DNA from: Corallococcus soli | Lineage (GTDB): Bacteria; Myxococcota; Myxococcia; Myxococcales; Myxococcaceae | NCBI RefSeq assembly: GCF_014930455.1 | Contig: NZ_JAAIYO010000001.1 | Coordinates: 372,001-436,000 of the forward strand | Reading direction: 5' to 3' | Length of the DNA: 64,000 bases | Shown here: piece by piece, positions 24,324-33,377 of the stretch | Numbering within the stretch: the stretch's first letter is position 1 | How the letters are laid out: each line of letters starts with the position of its first letter | Notes under the pieces: model-generated | The model's input: only the letters and a program-made list of their open reading frames with translations | What the model was told of the DNA's origin: nothing | The model's database searches: none | Program-made: the position numbers and the translations under genes

Positions 24324-24818
24324 GTGGCCCCGGCCCCCGTCCTCCTGCCGGATGCCCGCTGTGGTCAGCATCCGGACGTGACGGCGGTAACCCTCTGCGC
24401 GCGGTGCGGCGGCTTCCTGTGCGGCGCGTGCACGGAGGTCCTGGAGGAGGCGGCGTACTGCGAGCCGTGCGGCGAACGGCGCTGGCGGGACACGCGGCCG
24501 TCGCGCGCGGTGCAGGCGACGCTGGCCGCCAACGTCCTGGGGCTCCTGTTCCTCTCCGCGCCGGTGACGCAGCTGTCGTGGACGACGCAGCCCGGGCGCA
24601 TGAGCGGGGTCTCTGCCACGCTGCTGCAACTGGGCGTGTCGCTGGCGGCGGGGGTGGGCGGCACCGCCCTGGCCACGTGGAAGCTGCGGCACCCCGCGGA
24701 GCCCGGGGTGTTCCTGCGCGGGGGCGGGCTGACGCTCGGCCTGCGCATCGTGGCCGCGCTGAACCTGCTGGGCGTGGCGCTGTGGGCCGCGCTCGCTGCC
24801 TTCCTGCTGTTCGTCTGA
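24324..24818 (+). CDS. B-box-like zinc-finger membrane protein
   Basis: This 164-residue protein begins with a B-box-type zinc-ribbon of six or seven Cys and one His (CGQH ... LCARCGGFLCGAC ... YCEPC, residues 13-49). Three transmembrane segments follow (about 65-83, 92-115 and 135-162). Such zinc-finger/membrane proteins are frequent in myxobacteria and have no known function. The GTG start lies one base after the upstream stop, which supports co-expression with the preceding small membrane protein. Confidence 0.65.
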   Translation: MAPAPVLLPDARCGQHPDVTAVTLCARCGGFLCGACTEVLEEAAYCEPCGERRWRDTRPSRAVQATLAANVLGLLFLSAPVTQLSWTTQPGRMSGVSATLLQLGVSLAAGVGGTALATWKLRHPAEPGVFLRGGGLTLGLRIVAALNLLGVALWAALAAFLLFV

Positions 24819-24852
24819 GCCCGGACGTCCGTGGCCGGCCCGGTCGCGCGCG

Positions 24853-25545
24853 TCACACGCCGCGCGCGTTGGGGTCCCACATGTACTTGTGCATCTGGAG
24901 CTGGAAGCGCACGGGGAGCCGGTCCTCGATGATCCACTCCGCCAGCTCGCGCGGGTGGAGCTTGTCGAAGATGGTGGAGAACAGGACGCCGTAGGGCCGG
25001 GAGCCCAGCCCGTGCTCGGTGATGAGCGCGCGGGACCACTCGTAGTCCTCGCGCGAACCGATGACGAACTTGAGCTCGTCGTTGGCGTTCATCGACGCGA
25101 AGTTGCGGTAGTCATTGCGGTCGCACTCGCCCGACGACGGCGTCTTCATGTCCACGATCTTGTGGACGGCCGGGGGCACGAGCCGCACGTCGATGGCGCC
25201 GCTCGTCTCCAGGAGCACCTTGAGGCCCGCGTCCAGCAGCGACTCCATCAGCGGGTACACGCCGGGCTGGAGCAGGGGCTCTCCGCCCGTCACCTCCACC
25301 GCGGGCGTGTTGAGCGCCAGGATCTGCGTGACGACGTCCGCGTTCTTCATGCGGTTGCCGCCGTGGAAGGCGAACTCGCTGTCGCAGTACGAGCAGCGCA
25401 GGTGGCAGCCCGTGAGGCGGATGAAGGCGCAGAGCAGGCCGGCGTGGGAGGACTCCCCCTGGAGGGAGAGGTAGATTTCCTTCACCACCACAGAGTCGGC
25501 GGTGGGGACGCGGCGGGGCTCGATGTGCGGTCGTGCGGCGGGCAT
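24853..25545 (-). CDS. queE: 7-Carboxy-7-deazaguanine synthase (radical SAM)
   Basis: This 230-residue radical-SAM enzyme of the queuosine/7-deazapurine pathway converts 6-carboxy-tetrahydropterin to 7-carboxy-7-deazaguanine. The cluster motif CHLRCSYCD (about residues 47-55) has the C-x3-C-x2-C spacing, followed by AFHGG. The SAM-binding GGEPLLQ is near residue 88, and TPSSGE lies near 134. Length is in range. The rest of the pathway (queC, queD, queF) is not visible in this window. Overlapping plus-strand frames are shadows. Confidence 0.88.
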   Translation of the reverse strand: MPAARPHIEPRRVPTADSVVVKEIYLSLQGESSHAGLLCAFIRLTGCHLRCSYCDSEFAFHGGNRMKNADVVTQILALNTPAVEVTGGEPLLQPGVYPLMESLLDAGLKVLLETSGAIDVRLVPPAVHKIVDMKTPSSGECDRNDYRNFASMNANDELKFVIGSREDYEWSRALITEHGLGSRPYGVLFSTIFDKLHPRELAEWIIEDRLPVRFQLQMHKYMWDPNARGV

Positions 25546-25674
25546 GGCTTGTGGGGATGGAGGGGCGCATCAAGCGCACCCGGGGGCCGTGGGTCAAGCC
25601 CGGTGCTCCATCCCGGGACGAACGCACCCCGGGGGGCGGGGAATTCCGGGCCGGCCGCCTGCTCCCGGGCGCGG

Positions 25675-26511
25675 CTAGGACGTGGGCCGGCGGGCCTTCA
25701 CCCGGTCGATGAAGGTGTCGATGAGGTGCCGGGCGATGCTCAGCCGGGGCGGGATGCGCGGCAGGTCGTCCACGTCGAACCACCGGGCCTCGGCGATCTC
25801 CTTGCCGTCCACGGTGACGTCGCCGCCCGCGTACTCGGCCATGAAGCCCACCATCAGCGACCGGCCGAAGGGCCACGGCTGGCTGCCGAAGTAGGTGAGG
25901 TCCTTCAGGTCCACGCCCACCTCCTCCTTCACCTCGCGCAGGACGGTCTCCTCCAGGGACTCGCCGGGGTCCACGAAGCCGGCCACGGTGCTGAAGAACG
26001 GCTCCGGGAAGGACGCGTTGCGCGCCAGCAGCATCTGGTCGCCCCGGGTGATGAGGACGATGACCGCCGGGGAGATGCGCGGGTAGAAGGGCGTGTGGTC
26101 CACGGGGCAGCGACGGGCGCGCTCCCCCGCGACGAGCTGCGTGGGGGTGCCGCACTTGCCGCAGAAGCGGTGGCTCACATCCCACTCCGCGATGGACAGC
26201 GCGCGGCCCGCCACGGCGAACGTGGCCTCATCCACCTGCTTGTAGAGCGAGCGGGCGGGGACGAACTTCAGCCCCTCCGGCGGCGTGAAGTCCCCGGCCA
26301 GCGCCACGGCGTAGCAGTCCGTGTCGTCGAGCACGCCCAGGAAGTGGGCGCCGGCGGCGGGCTCCGGCAGGTCCGCGCCCCGGGGCAGGGCGAGGTGGCC
26401 GTCGTGGTCGGACACGAGCAGGTCCATGCCGCGCGCGAGGAACAGGAGGGCGGTGTCGCGCGAGCGGGCGGGCGTGTCGTACCCGGGCTGGAAGCGTTTC
26501 AGGGAGCTCAC
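25675..26511 (-). CDS. nudC: NADH pyrophosphatase (NudC-type Nudix hydrolase)
   Basis: This 278-residue enzyme hydrolyses NAD(H) and can remove NAD caps from RNA. The Nudix box GFVDPGESLEET...REVKEEVG is complete (about residues 167-189), and the NudC-specific SQPWPFGRS motif follows at about 205. The zinc ribbon (about 105-125) reads CGKC then CPVDH, so the fourth ligand is not the usual Cys but Asp or His. The GTG start begins MSSLKRFQPGY. The gene is divergent from a small membrane-protein gene. Confidence 0.88.
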   Translation of the reverse strand: MSSLKRFQPGYDTPARSRDTALLFLARGMDLLVSDHDGHLALPRGADLPEPAAGAHFLGVLDDTDCYAVALAGDFTPPEGLKFVPARSLYKQVDEATFAVAGRALSIAEWDVSHRFCGKCGTPTQLVAGERARRCPVDHTPFYPRISPAVIVLITRGDQMLLARNASFPEPFFSTVAGFVDPGESLEETVLREVKEEVGVDLKDLTYFGSQPWPFGRSLMVGFMAEYAGGDVTVDGKEIAEARWFDVDDLPRIPPRLSIARHLIDTFIDRVKARRPTS

Positions 26512-26627
26512 GGGGCCACCTTAACGAACGGCGCGGCGGGGCGCCGCGCGCTATGCTCCTGGCCGCTCGTCATCGAGCCAGGAACCCGGCGCCCCGGGCC
26601 CCCGGGCTCGGCTCCCGGGAGTCACGC

Positions 26628-26855
26628 GTGAATGCCCTCATCCTGCGTCTGGTCTGCGCCCTGCTCTTCGCGGGCATGGTGCTGGGCGTGGTGGCCCGTC
26701 CCCCCAAGGACCTCACGCAGGGCCTGGGCATGATGCTGCCGGCGACGATGCTGCTGGGCGTGGCGCTGAAGGGGCCCAAGGGCCGCTCGCGCCTGCCGCC
26801 CAAGAAGCGCGCCCCGCCCACGCCGCCGGTGTCCGGTGGGACGCCCGGCGTCTGA
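26628..26855 (+). CDS. Small membrane protein
   Basis: This 75-residue protein has two hydrophobic segments (residues 2-22 and 34-49) and a very basic Pro/Lys/Arg tail (KGRSRLPPKKRAPP). No family is recognised. Coding status is moderately supported by a hydrophobic pattern typical of short myxobacterial membrane proteins. The GTG at 26628 is used; the upstream in-frame part looks non-coding. Confidence 0.45.
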   Translation: MNALILRLVCALLFAGMVLGVVARPPKDLTQGLGMMLPATMLLGVALKGPKGRSRLPPKKRAPPTPPVSGGTPGV

Positions 26856-26885
26856 GGGCGCCCCTCCCGCGCCGGGCGTGGGACG

Positions 26886-27338
26886 TCAGTAGGTGTTCAG
26901 CAACTGCACGTCGAAGACGAGCACGGCGTTGCTGGGGATGGCGGGCGGCGAACCCTCGCTGCCGTAGCCCATGTCGGAGGGGATGACGAGCTTGCGCTTG
27001 CCGCCCGCGCGCATGCCGGAGACGCCTTCGACCCAGCCGTCGATGACGCGGCCCTTGGCGAGGACGAGAGAGATGGGCGTGCCGCGAGGGATGCTGCTGT
27101 CGAACAGCGTGCCATCCGGGAGCCACCCGGAGTAGTGCACCTGGACGACCTTGCCGGGGGAGGCCTCCGCGCCGTCGCCGACCGTCAGGTCCTGCGTGTA
27201 CAGCCCGGAGTCGCTCTTGTTCATCGCGGCCAGGTCCACGCCCAGCGCGTCGGCGTACGTCTCCTTGGCGGGGTCCCCGGAGGAGTCACCACAGCCCGCG
27301 AGGGCCAGCACGGCACACAGAAGAAGGGGTCGAATCAT
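26886..27338 (-). CDS. FKBP-type peptidyl-prolyl isomerase lipoprotein
   Basis: This 150-residue protein has a lipoprotein signal (ALAGCG, Cys about residue 16) and one FKBP domain from about residue 45. It contains VQVHYSGWLPDGTLFDSS, VIDGWVEGVSGMRAGGKRKLVIP, MGYGSEG and VLVFDVQLL, which carry the active-site Tyr, Asp, Trp and Ile of the family. It should assist protein folding at the outer or inner membrane surface. Confidence 0.9.
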   Translation of the reverse strand: MIRPLLLCAVLALAGCGDSSGDPAKETYADALGVDLAAMNKSDSGLYTQDLTVGDGAEASPGKVVQVHYSGWLPDGTLFDSSIPRGTPISLVLAKGRVIDGWVEGVSGMRAGGKRKLVIPSDMGYGSEGSPPAIPSNAVLVFDVQLLNTY

Positions 27339-27467
27339 GGCCCGCAGCCTGCCCGGCGCACGCGCCCCGCGAAAGGGGGAAGGGGCAGGAGGCCTGCCCG
27401 CCCGGAGGGCGCTTCTGGGGGACGCAGCCGCACACGGCGCTCGTGGTCTGGACCTGACGCGGGAGCT

Positions 27468-27908
27468 TCAGAGGTCGCGCTGCATGTTCCGGTGGGGCAC
27501 GCCCACCTCGACGTAGGGCTCGCCGTAGACGGCGTAGCCCAGGCGCTCGTAGAAGGGGACCACCTGCGCGCGGGCGTGCAGGTGCACATGGCGGAAGCGG
27601 CGCTGGCGCAGCTCGTCCTCCAGCGCGCGCACCAGCCGGGCCCCCAGGCCCTGGCCCTGGAGCGAGGGCGCCACCGCCATCTGGAAGAGCCGGCCGCCGT
27701 GCGCGTCCTCCGGGTGGAACAGCACGCAGCCGGTGACGGTGTCGCCCGCGTGGGCCACCAGGTGGAGGCTCGCGTCCTCGAAGGGGAACTTCACGTCCGC
27801 GCGCGTGAAGCCCAGCGGTTCGCGCAGCACGCGGAAGCGCAGCTCCAGCTCCCCGTCATACAGCGGGTGCCCGGGGTGGATGAAGGCGAGCGAGGTGTCG
27901 TCGGCCAT
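27468..27908 (-). CDS. GNAT-family N-acetyltransferase
   Basis: This 146-residue protein has the acetyl-CoA-binding pattern QMAVAPSLQGQGLGARLVRALEDEL (about residues 77-101, Q-x-x-G-x-G/A) and a C-terminal PFYERLGYAVYGE block. It belongs to the small ElaA/PhnO-like group of GNATs, and its substrate is unknown. The ATG at 27908 lies 14 bp after the stop of the TonB-receptor gene, so it is probably its distal operon partner. The frame remains open far upstream, but that part is antisense-like, low-complexity sequence. Confidence 0.85.
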   Translation of the reverse strand: MADDTSLAFIHPGHPLYDGELELRFRVLREPLGFTRADVKFPFEDASLHLVAHAGDTVTGCVLFHPEDAHGGRLFQMAVAPSLQGQGLGARLVRALEDELRQRRFRHVHLHARAQVVPFYERLGYAVYGEPYVEVGVPHRNMQRDL

Positions 27909-27922
27909 GGCGTGCGAGGCGG

Positions 27923-30781
27923 TCAGAAGCTGCCGGTGAGCTGGAGGTTGAAGGTGCGGCCGTACTGGGGCACGGGGCCGGCGGACACGTCCTCGCCCAC
28001 GACGAAGGCGTAGCGGGTGTCCAGCAGGTTGTTCACGCCGGCGAAGTAGCGCAGCCGGCCGTAGTCGCCGGACACGCCGAAGCCCAGCAGCAGGGCCTCG
28101 CCGCTGTCGGCGCCGGAGATGTTGTCCACGCGCGAGCTCTGGTACGTGGCCTGGGTGGCGATGCGCATGTCGCCGTTGCCCACGGGCAACAGGAAGCGCC
28201 CGGAGGCCAGGTGCGCGGGCTTGGCCTGCACCACGTCCTGCGAGGCATTGCGCAGCGTCACGTAGGAATAGCTCAGGTCCACCAGCAGCCAGCGGCCCGG
28301 CTGCCAGTGCAGCCCGGCCTCCGCGCCCCACGCCAGCGTCTCCCCGGAGCTGTTCGCGTACACGAGGCACTGGGTGGGCGCGCCGTCGGGACCGCAGCGG
28401 GGCGTGGGCGCGGCCTCGGTGTTGAGCGTGATGAGCTGGGAGATGCGGTTGTGGTAGCCGGCGACCGTCAGGCGCAGCTCCTGCGTGAGGTCGTGCGAGT
28501 GCTCCACCTCGAAGGTGGTGATGGTCTCCGGGAGCAGCTGCTCGGCGGGGCGCTGGGTGAGGAGGTTGTCCTGGTAGAACAGCTCGTAGACGTTGGGGGC
28601 ACGGAAGGCGCGGCCGATGACGAGCTTCGTGAGGCCCTTGTCATAGGGCCGGCCGATGACGGCCAGCCGCGGGGTGAGCGGCAGCGTGTCCAGGTCGGTG
28701 TACTTGTCCACGCGGAAGCCCAGCGACAGGCTCAGGCGCGGGTGCAGGCGCCACTCGTCCAGCGCGTACACGGACACCAGGGAGCGCGTGCGCGTGCCCA
28801 GGGGCTCTTCCACGGAGGGGCCCACGCTCTTCTGATCCACGCGCAGCTGGTGCTGGCCCTCCACGCCGAAGGTGAGGCGGTTGGCGTCGAACAGGCCCAC
28901 CAGCACGCGCGCCTCGGCGGTGAGCCAGTCCGCGGCGCCGGAGTCGGTGTTCGTCTGGTCACCGCCGTAGTTGAAGTGGCCCTCGTAGCGGCTCAGGTCC
29001 ACCGCGCCGCGCAGGGACAGGTTGATGCGCTCGGAGAGGGCGCGCTCGTACTTCGCCTCGGCGAAGCCGCGCACGTCCTGCACGCGGGTGCCCTGCGCGC
29101 CCACCAGGGTGCCATAGGGCGCGGTGGGCACGTCCTTGGTGCGCCCATGCAGCTGGGCCACCAGGGACAGGTTGCCGATGCGCGCGCGCAGCGACCCGGT
29201 GCCGGCCTTCTCGCCGTCCAGGCCGGTGACGATGGGGCCGGGGTCGCCCAGGCGGGTGGTGTCCGCGCCCCGGGCATTCATGCCCGCGAGGCTGAAGAGG
29301 ATGGAGCGGTTGGGGTCCTCCCACGACGTGGTGGCGTGCACGAGCGTGGAGCCCATCGCGCCCACGGCCCCGGTGATCTCCAGGCGTCGGTCCAGGCCCA
29401 GCGACTCGCGGGGCACGACGTTGATGACGCCGAAGAAGGCGCCCGTGCCGTACAGGGCGCTGCCAGGGCCGCGCACGATTTCAATGCGCTCCACCTCCTC
29501 CAGGTCCACGCTCAGGTCGTGGGCGGCATAGCCCTGGCCGGCCCACACGTCGTTCATCGCGTGGCCATCCCAGAGGATGAGGATGCGCGTGTTGAGGTCG
29601 CCCGGCGGGGAGAAGCCGCGCACGCCCAGGTACGTGTACGTCCGGTCGTCGGTGAGGAAGAAGCCGCGCACGCCGGCCAGGGCCTCGGCGAGGGTGCGCC
29701 AGCCGAAGGCGCGCAGCTCCTCCGGCGTGAGCACTGTCGTGGAGGCGGGGGCCTCGTCCACGGACAGCAGGCTCTTGGATGCCGCGCGCACCGGGGGCGG
29801 CTCGTAGCGCAGGGTGGCGTGGACCTTCACCTCCTGGTCGGGGATGACGGTGACCTTCTGGCGCATGGGGCGCACGTCGCGGCTCTCCACCTCCAGCACA
29901 TGTTCGCCCTCCGGGAGGGTGACGACGGTGGGGGTGAAGCCCGCGGGGCGGCCGTCCACGCGCACCGTGGCGCCGTCGTGGTTGGCGGTGACGACGACGC
30001 GGCCGGTGGGGCGCGTCTGGGCGCTCAGGGTGACGACGAGCGGCAGGGTGCCCTCGGCGGGCACGTCGAGGACGTACTGCCCGGGCGCGTGGCCGGGGGC
30101 GCGCACGTGGAGCACGCGCTGGCCGGGGGACAGGCGCAGCTTCGCGGGGATGCGGCCCAGCAGGGGGCCCGTCGGCGAGTCACGCAGCTCGGCGCCCGCG
30201 GGGGTGCCGGTGACGTCCACGATGCCGGTGATGAGGCCCAGGTCCAGGTCGACGGGCGTCTCGCGACCCTTGGTGACGGTGACGATGGCCTCGGTGGGGC
30301 GGTAGCCGTCCTTGCGCACGAGGACCTTGTGGCGACCCGGCGTGAGCGCGAGCGTCTGGGGCGAGCGGCCCCGGCTGCCCAGGTCGGTGCGGTCCACGAA
30401 CACGTCCGCGCCCCGGGGGTTGGTGGTGACGCGCACCAGGGCGACCTTGGGGCGCAGGCGCTCCAGGGAGCGGGACACCTCGGCGGCGTCCTCGGTGGGC
30501 AGGTCCTCGCCGAGCAGGTCGTTGTAGTAGCGGTACGCCTCGTTGAACTTGCCCAGGGCCTCGAAGCAGCGGGCGATGTTGAAGAGGACGTTGCGGTTGG
30601 GGACCAGCCGGTAGCTGGTGAAGTACGAGCGCAGCGCTTCGGTGTAGTTCCCGTGGGAGTAGGCGTCGTTGCCCAGCTCGAAGGCGATGTCCGCCTCATC
30701 CGCCGTGTTGTCCGCCAGGGCGGGACCGGTGGTGAGGAGCAGCAGTGAGAGCAGCCACGGGCCGAGGGAGGACACACGCAT
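27923..30781 (-). CDS. TonB-dependent outer-membrane receptor with N-terminal TPR and PEGA domains
   Basis: This 952-residue protein has a signal peptide (residues 1-24), TPR-type helices (about 28-105: ELGNDAYSHGNYTEALRSY ... ALGKFNEAYRYYNDLL) and several PEGA-type beta modules (about 115-340: GADVFVDRTDLG, PGRHKVLVRKDGY, GATVRVDGRPAG). A TonB plug follows (about 355-475: EELRAFGWRTLAEAL, ERIEIVRGPGSALYGTGAF), then an outer-membrane barrel to the C-terminal aromatic (TGSF). The ligand is not predictable. Fusing TPR and PEGA modules to a receptor suggests periplasmic scaffolding, perhaps binding cell wall or regulators. ATG 30796 is in frame and would add five residues; 30781 has the better-spaced GCAGGAC. 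Confidence 0.8.
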   Translation of the reverse strand: MRVSSLGPWLLSLLLLTTGPALADNTADEADIAFELGNDAYSHGNYTEALRSYFTSYRLVPNRNVLFNIARCFEALGKFNEAYRYYNDLLGEDLPTEDAAEVSRSLERLRPKVALVRVTTNPRGADVFVDRTDLGSRGRSPQTLALTPGRHKVLVRKDGYRPTEAIVTVTKGRETPVDLDLGLITGIVDVTGTPAGAELRDSPTGPLLGRIPAKLRLSPGQRVLHVRAPGHAPGQYVLDVPAEGTLPLVVTLSAQTRPTGRVVVTANHDGATVRVDGRPAGFTPTVVTLPEGEHVLEVESRDVRPMRQKVTVIPDQEVKVHATLRYEPPPVRAASKSLLSVDEAPASTTVLTPEELRAFGWRTLAEALAGVRGFFLTDDRTYTYLGVRGFSPPGDLNTRILILWDGHAMNDVWAGQGYAAHDLSVDLEEVERIEIVRGPGSALYGTGAFFGVINVVPRESLGLDRRLEITGAVGAMGSTLVHATTSWEDPNRSILFSLAGMNARGADTTRLGDPGPIVTGLDGEKAGTGSLRARIGNLSLVAQLHGRTKDVPTAPYGTLVGAQGTRVQDVRGFAEAKYERALSERINLSLRGAVDLSRYEGHFNYGGDQTNTDSGAADWLTAEARVLVGLFDANRLTFGVEGQHQLRVDQKSVGPSVEEPLGTRTRSLVSVYALDEWRLHPRLSLSLGFRVDKYTDLDTLPLTPRLAVIGRPYDKGLTKLVIGRAFRAPNVYELFYQDNLLTQRPAEQLLPETITTFEVEHSHDLTQELRLTVAGYHNRISQLITLNTEAAPTPRCGPDGAPTQCLVYANSSGETLAWGAEAGLHWQPGRWLLVDLSYSYVTLRNASQDVVQAKPAHLASGRFLLPVGNGDMRIATQATYQSSRVDNISGADSGEALLLGFGVSGDYGRLRYFAGVNNLLDTRYAFVVGEDVSAGPVPQYGRTFNLQLTGSF

Positions 30782-30892
30782 GGTGACGTCCTGCATTCTC
30801 CCCCCGATGACATGTCAGGTCCATGACAGTGGCCTGCCTGGAGGCGGATTCGGGGGATGGGCGCCGGAGGCAGGGGGCACCTCCGGCGTGGG

Positions 30893-31336
30893 TCAGCGGG
30901 CGAGCGCCGTCGCCAGCCGGACGGCGGCGGCCTCGAGCTCCTCCGGGGCACGGTGTTCGGAGGGGGCCGCGTCGAAGGCGCCCCGACCCCGCAGGTGCGG
31001 TGGTGTGTCCGCGAAGCGGGGCACGAGGTGCAGGTGGAAGTGCAGCAGCACGTCGCCAATGGCGAAGGCGTAGACGTGCTCCGCCCCGAGCACCTCGCGC
31101 TGGGCGCGCATCACCCGGGCGGCGAAAGGCCCCAGCTCCCGCGAGGGGGTCTCCTCCAGGTCGTACCAGCCGCGCACGTGCTGCTCGCTGGTCAGCACCA
31201 CCCAGCCGGGGACGGGGCTGGGCGAGGCCACGGCGTGGAGGACGAAACCGGGGGCGCGCGCCAGGACGCCACCGGTGGTGCGGGTGTCTCCCCGCACGAT
31301 GGCGCAGCCCAGGCAGGGGTGGTTGACGTCTGACAT
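30893..31336 (-). CDS. HIT-family hydrolase
   Basis: This 147-residue histidine-triad protein has the catalytic motif HFHLHLVPR (His-x-His-x-His, about residues 99-104) near the C-terminal third, and an N-terminal CLGCAIVRGD. HIT enzymes hydrolyse nucleoside phosphoramidates and dinucleotides. The N-terminal Cys pair C-L-G-C, possibly a zinc site, fits the Fhit/HinT-like bacterial subgroup. A GWVVLTSEQHVRGW segment supports the fold. Confidence 0.85.
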   Translation of the reverse strand: MSDVNHPCLGCAIVRGDTRTTGGVLARAPGFVLHAVASPSPVPGWVVLTSEQHVRGWYDLEETPSRELGPFAARVMRAQREVLGAEHVYAFAIGDVLLHFHLHLVPRFADTPPHLRGRGAFDAAPSEHRAPEELEAAAVRLATALAR

Positions 31337-31426
31337 GGCGTGTCATCCTACGGAGGGGCTGGGTCGAAATCCCCCCACCTTGACGCAGTGGCCTCGGCTC
31401 GGGGAGTGTCCGATATCCGCCCTTTC

Positions 31427-31432
31427 TTGACA
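31427..31432 (+). promoter_or_regulatory. Possible -35 element for the following lipoprotein gene
   Basis: A TTGACA hexamer lies 48 bp before the ATG at 31475, followed by an AT-rich stretch (GAAAATTCCGTCAAAAATTC, 31443-31462) that is rare in this DNA. No clear -10 box at 17 bp was seen, so the call is weak. Confidence 0.35.
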
Positions 31433-31474
31433 GCTGGGGCGTGAAAATTCCGTCAAAAATTCAAGGTGGGGACG

Positions 31475-33133
31475 ATGAAGAAGCATTTGGTGATGGCCGT
31501 ATTGCCGCTGCTGGCTTGGGGGTGCGGCGACTCGACCGACGCGGACAATGATGGTGTCGCGGACGGAATTCGCGATCCGAACAACGTGTCGGTGGTGGTG
31601 CCTTCGACGCCGAAGGGGACTGTTTCTGGCCAGGTGCTGGGAACGAACCTCCAGGGGCTCGCGGACGTCACGGTGGCGATGACGATCGGCAGCCAGGCGG
31701 CGGGCAAGTCGGCGACGACGGACGCCAACGGCAACTTCGTGATGACGGACGTGCCGGCGGCGGCGCAGGTGTTGCTGACGTTCAGCAAGCCGGGCTACGC
31801 GACGCTGCGCGCGACGTCCACGGTGCCGGCCGAGGCGGGCACGGTGCCCATCAACAACGGCAATGCGAGCTTCGGTCCCATCACCCTGGCGCAGCTGAAC
31901 AGCTCGCTGCGCTTCTACGTGGTGACGCCGCAGGGCCGTCCGGCCGCGGGCGCGAAGGGCACGCTGGAGGTGGACCGCGCGGGCTCCATCATCCTGAGCA
32001 ACTACGAGACGGGCACCTCCGTGGTGAGCCGGGTCTACGTGGAGGCCACGGCGGATGACCAGGGCGTGCTGACGTTCAACGGCGTGCCCTCCGGGACGGA
32101 GCTGGCGCGGCTGAACGGCAGCTACAACCTGTGGGTGTCCCCGATGGACGCCAACGGCGACGGTGTCCCGGAGACGGGCGGCTTCGTGACGAGCTACTCG
32201 GGTGCCGCCATCGTGAGCACCAGCGTCACGCGCGTCGTGAACCTGCCGTTCTCGAAGCCGCAGACCAACGCGGCGCTGGCCATCGAAGGCAGCAACGTGG
32301 GCAGCCTCAAGGCCTCGCAGAACACGGACCCGCTCAACAACATGGTCCGTCCGGGCGAGCCCATCTACGTGTACTTCAACCAGCCGGTGCAGCCGGGCTC
32401 CATTCTCGTGCGCCTGACGGACGAGTACGCGAAGGAGTCGCTGCCGGTGACGGCCACCGTGAACAACGGCGGCTATTCCGCGACCATCTCCCCGTCCTCG
32501 GGCATCGTCCAGGAAGGGAAGGAGTACAACATCTTCGTGCGCGCCGTGTCCGCCGAGGGTGGCACCAACATCACCCAGACGGGCTACTTCTTCGGTGGTG
32601 ACCAGGCCAGCCCCAAGGCCGTGACCATCACCGACATCCGCTACCAGGAGACCACCCTGCCGCCCGCGGCGACGGCGACGCAGCTCAATGCCGGCGAAGT
32701 CGTCTACGTGACCTTCAGCGCGCCGCTCAAGAACATGTCTGGCTACAACGCCCACATCTTCTTCGACGCGGACATCAACGGCGATAGCAAGAAGGGCGAG
32801 TACGCCGTCGGTGAGCTTGGCAACTACACTGGCGAGGGCTTCCCCCTGGTCATCAGTGAGCCCATGTTCCCCTACGCGACGCGGACGCCCGCTGAAAAGC
32901 CTGTCTTCGGCATCCAGCCGTCGACCTACAGCACCCGGTACGCCTTCACCTACGGGGGCAGCGTCGGGCTCAGCACGGGCTTGTTGAAGGTCGTCGTCGC
33001 CTTCTCCAAGCAGGCCGCCAATCAGGGCGCCAACGAGACCTACGAGAGCATCTGGGGCCAGCCCGTCAACGTGGACCTGGACTCGACGGGAATCGCGATC
33101 CAGGCCGCGCCGACTCCGGCCCCCGTTCCTTGA
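31475..33133 (+). CDS. Large lipoprotein with carboxypeptidase-regulatory-like domain
   Basis: This 552-residue protein has a lipoprotein signal (LLAWGCG, Cys about residue 17), a calcium-type loop DADNDGVADG, and then a carboxypeptidase-regulatory-like beta domain (about 45-110: GTVSGQVLGTNLQGLADVTV ... TTDANGNFVMTDVP). A long beta-rich extracellular region to the end includes an Ig-like Big_5 segment (VRPGEPIYVYFNQPVQPGS, about 290-370) and a second one near 400. This is probably a surface or secreted-matrix lipoprotein. AAGGTGGGG precedes the ATG. A strong terminator follows. Confidence 0.75.
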   Translation: MKKHLVMAVLPLLAWGCGDSTDADNDGVADGIRDPNNVSVVVPSTPKGTVSGQVLGTNLQGLADVTVAMTIGSQAAGKSATTDANGNFVMTDVPAAAQVLLTFSKPGYATLRATSTVPAEAGTVPINNGNASFGPITLAQLNSSLRFYVVTPQGRPAAGAKGTLEVDRAGSIILSNYETGTSVVSRVYVEATADDQGVLTFNGVPSGTELARLNGSYNLWVSPMDANGDGVPETGGFVTSYSGAAIVSTSVTRVVNLPFSKPQTNAALAIEGSNVGSLKASQNTDPLNNMVRPGEPIYVYFNQPVQPGSILVRLTDEYAKESLPVTATVNNGGYSATISPSSGIVQEGKEYNIFVRAVSAEGGTNITQTGYFFGGDQASPKAVTITDIRYQETTLPPAATATQLNAGEVVYVTFSAPLKNMSGYNAHIFFDADINGDSKKGEYAVGELGNYTGEGFPLVISEPMFPYATRTPAEKPVFGIQPSTYSTRYAFTYGGSVGLSTGLLKVVVAFSKQAANQGANETYESIWGQPVNVDLDSTGIAIQAAPTPAPVP

Positions 33134-33139
33134 TTCAAG

Positions 33140-33206
33140 CCGCGTCGCATTGACGCGGATGTGTAGAGCCTGGTGCCCCTGTGAAGCGCTGGCTTCGCAG
33201 GGGCAC
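33140..33206 (+). terminator. Strong Rho-independent terminator (tandem hairpins)
   Basis: Two hairpins lie after the lipoprotein stop. The first has a 7-bp stem (33140-33146/33152-33158). The second has a 15-bp stem with a single G-U pair (33173-33187/33192-33206, loop GCTG) and is followed by TTGTGTTTTCC. Confidence 0.85.
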
Positions 33207-33377
33207 TTGTGTTTTCCGCTGGGTTCGCGGGCGCTCGGTTGGACGCGGTCGTCTCATTGTCTGGACGCCCATCTCCCCTGGAGACGCCCCAGGCTTCCTG
33301 CGATCGCGGGACACCGCGGTGGACGTGCGTACGCGGGTCTCCAGGTGTTGGACACCTTCTTGCTGTGGACGTCGAGC

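Noticed and set aside
28211-30748. Plus-strand open frame of about 845 codons opposite the TonB receptor
   Set aside because: The sequence is Gly/Val/His-rich with no signal peptide or domain, and the opposite strand carries clear plug and barrel motifs.
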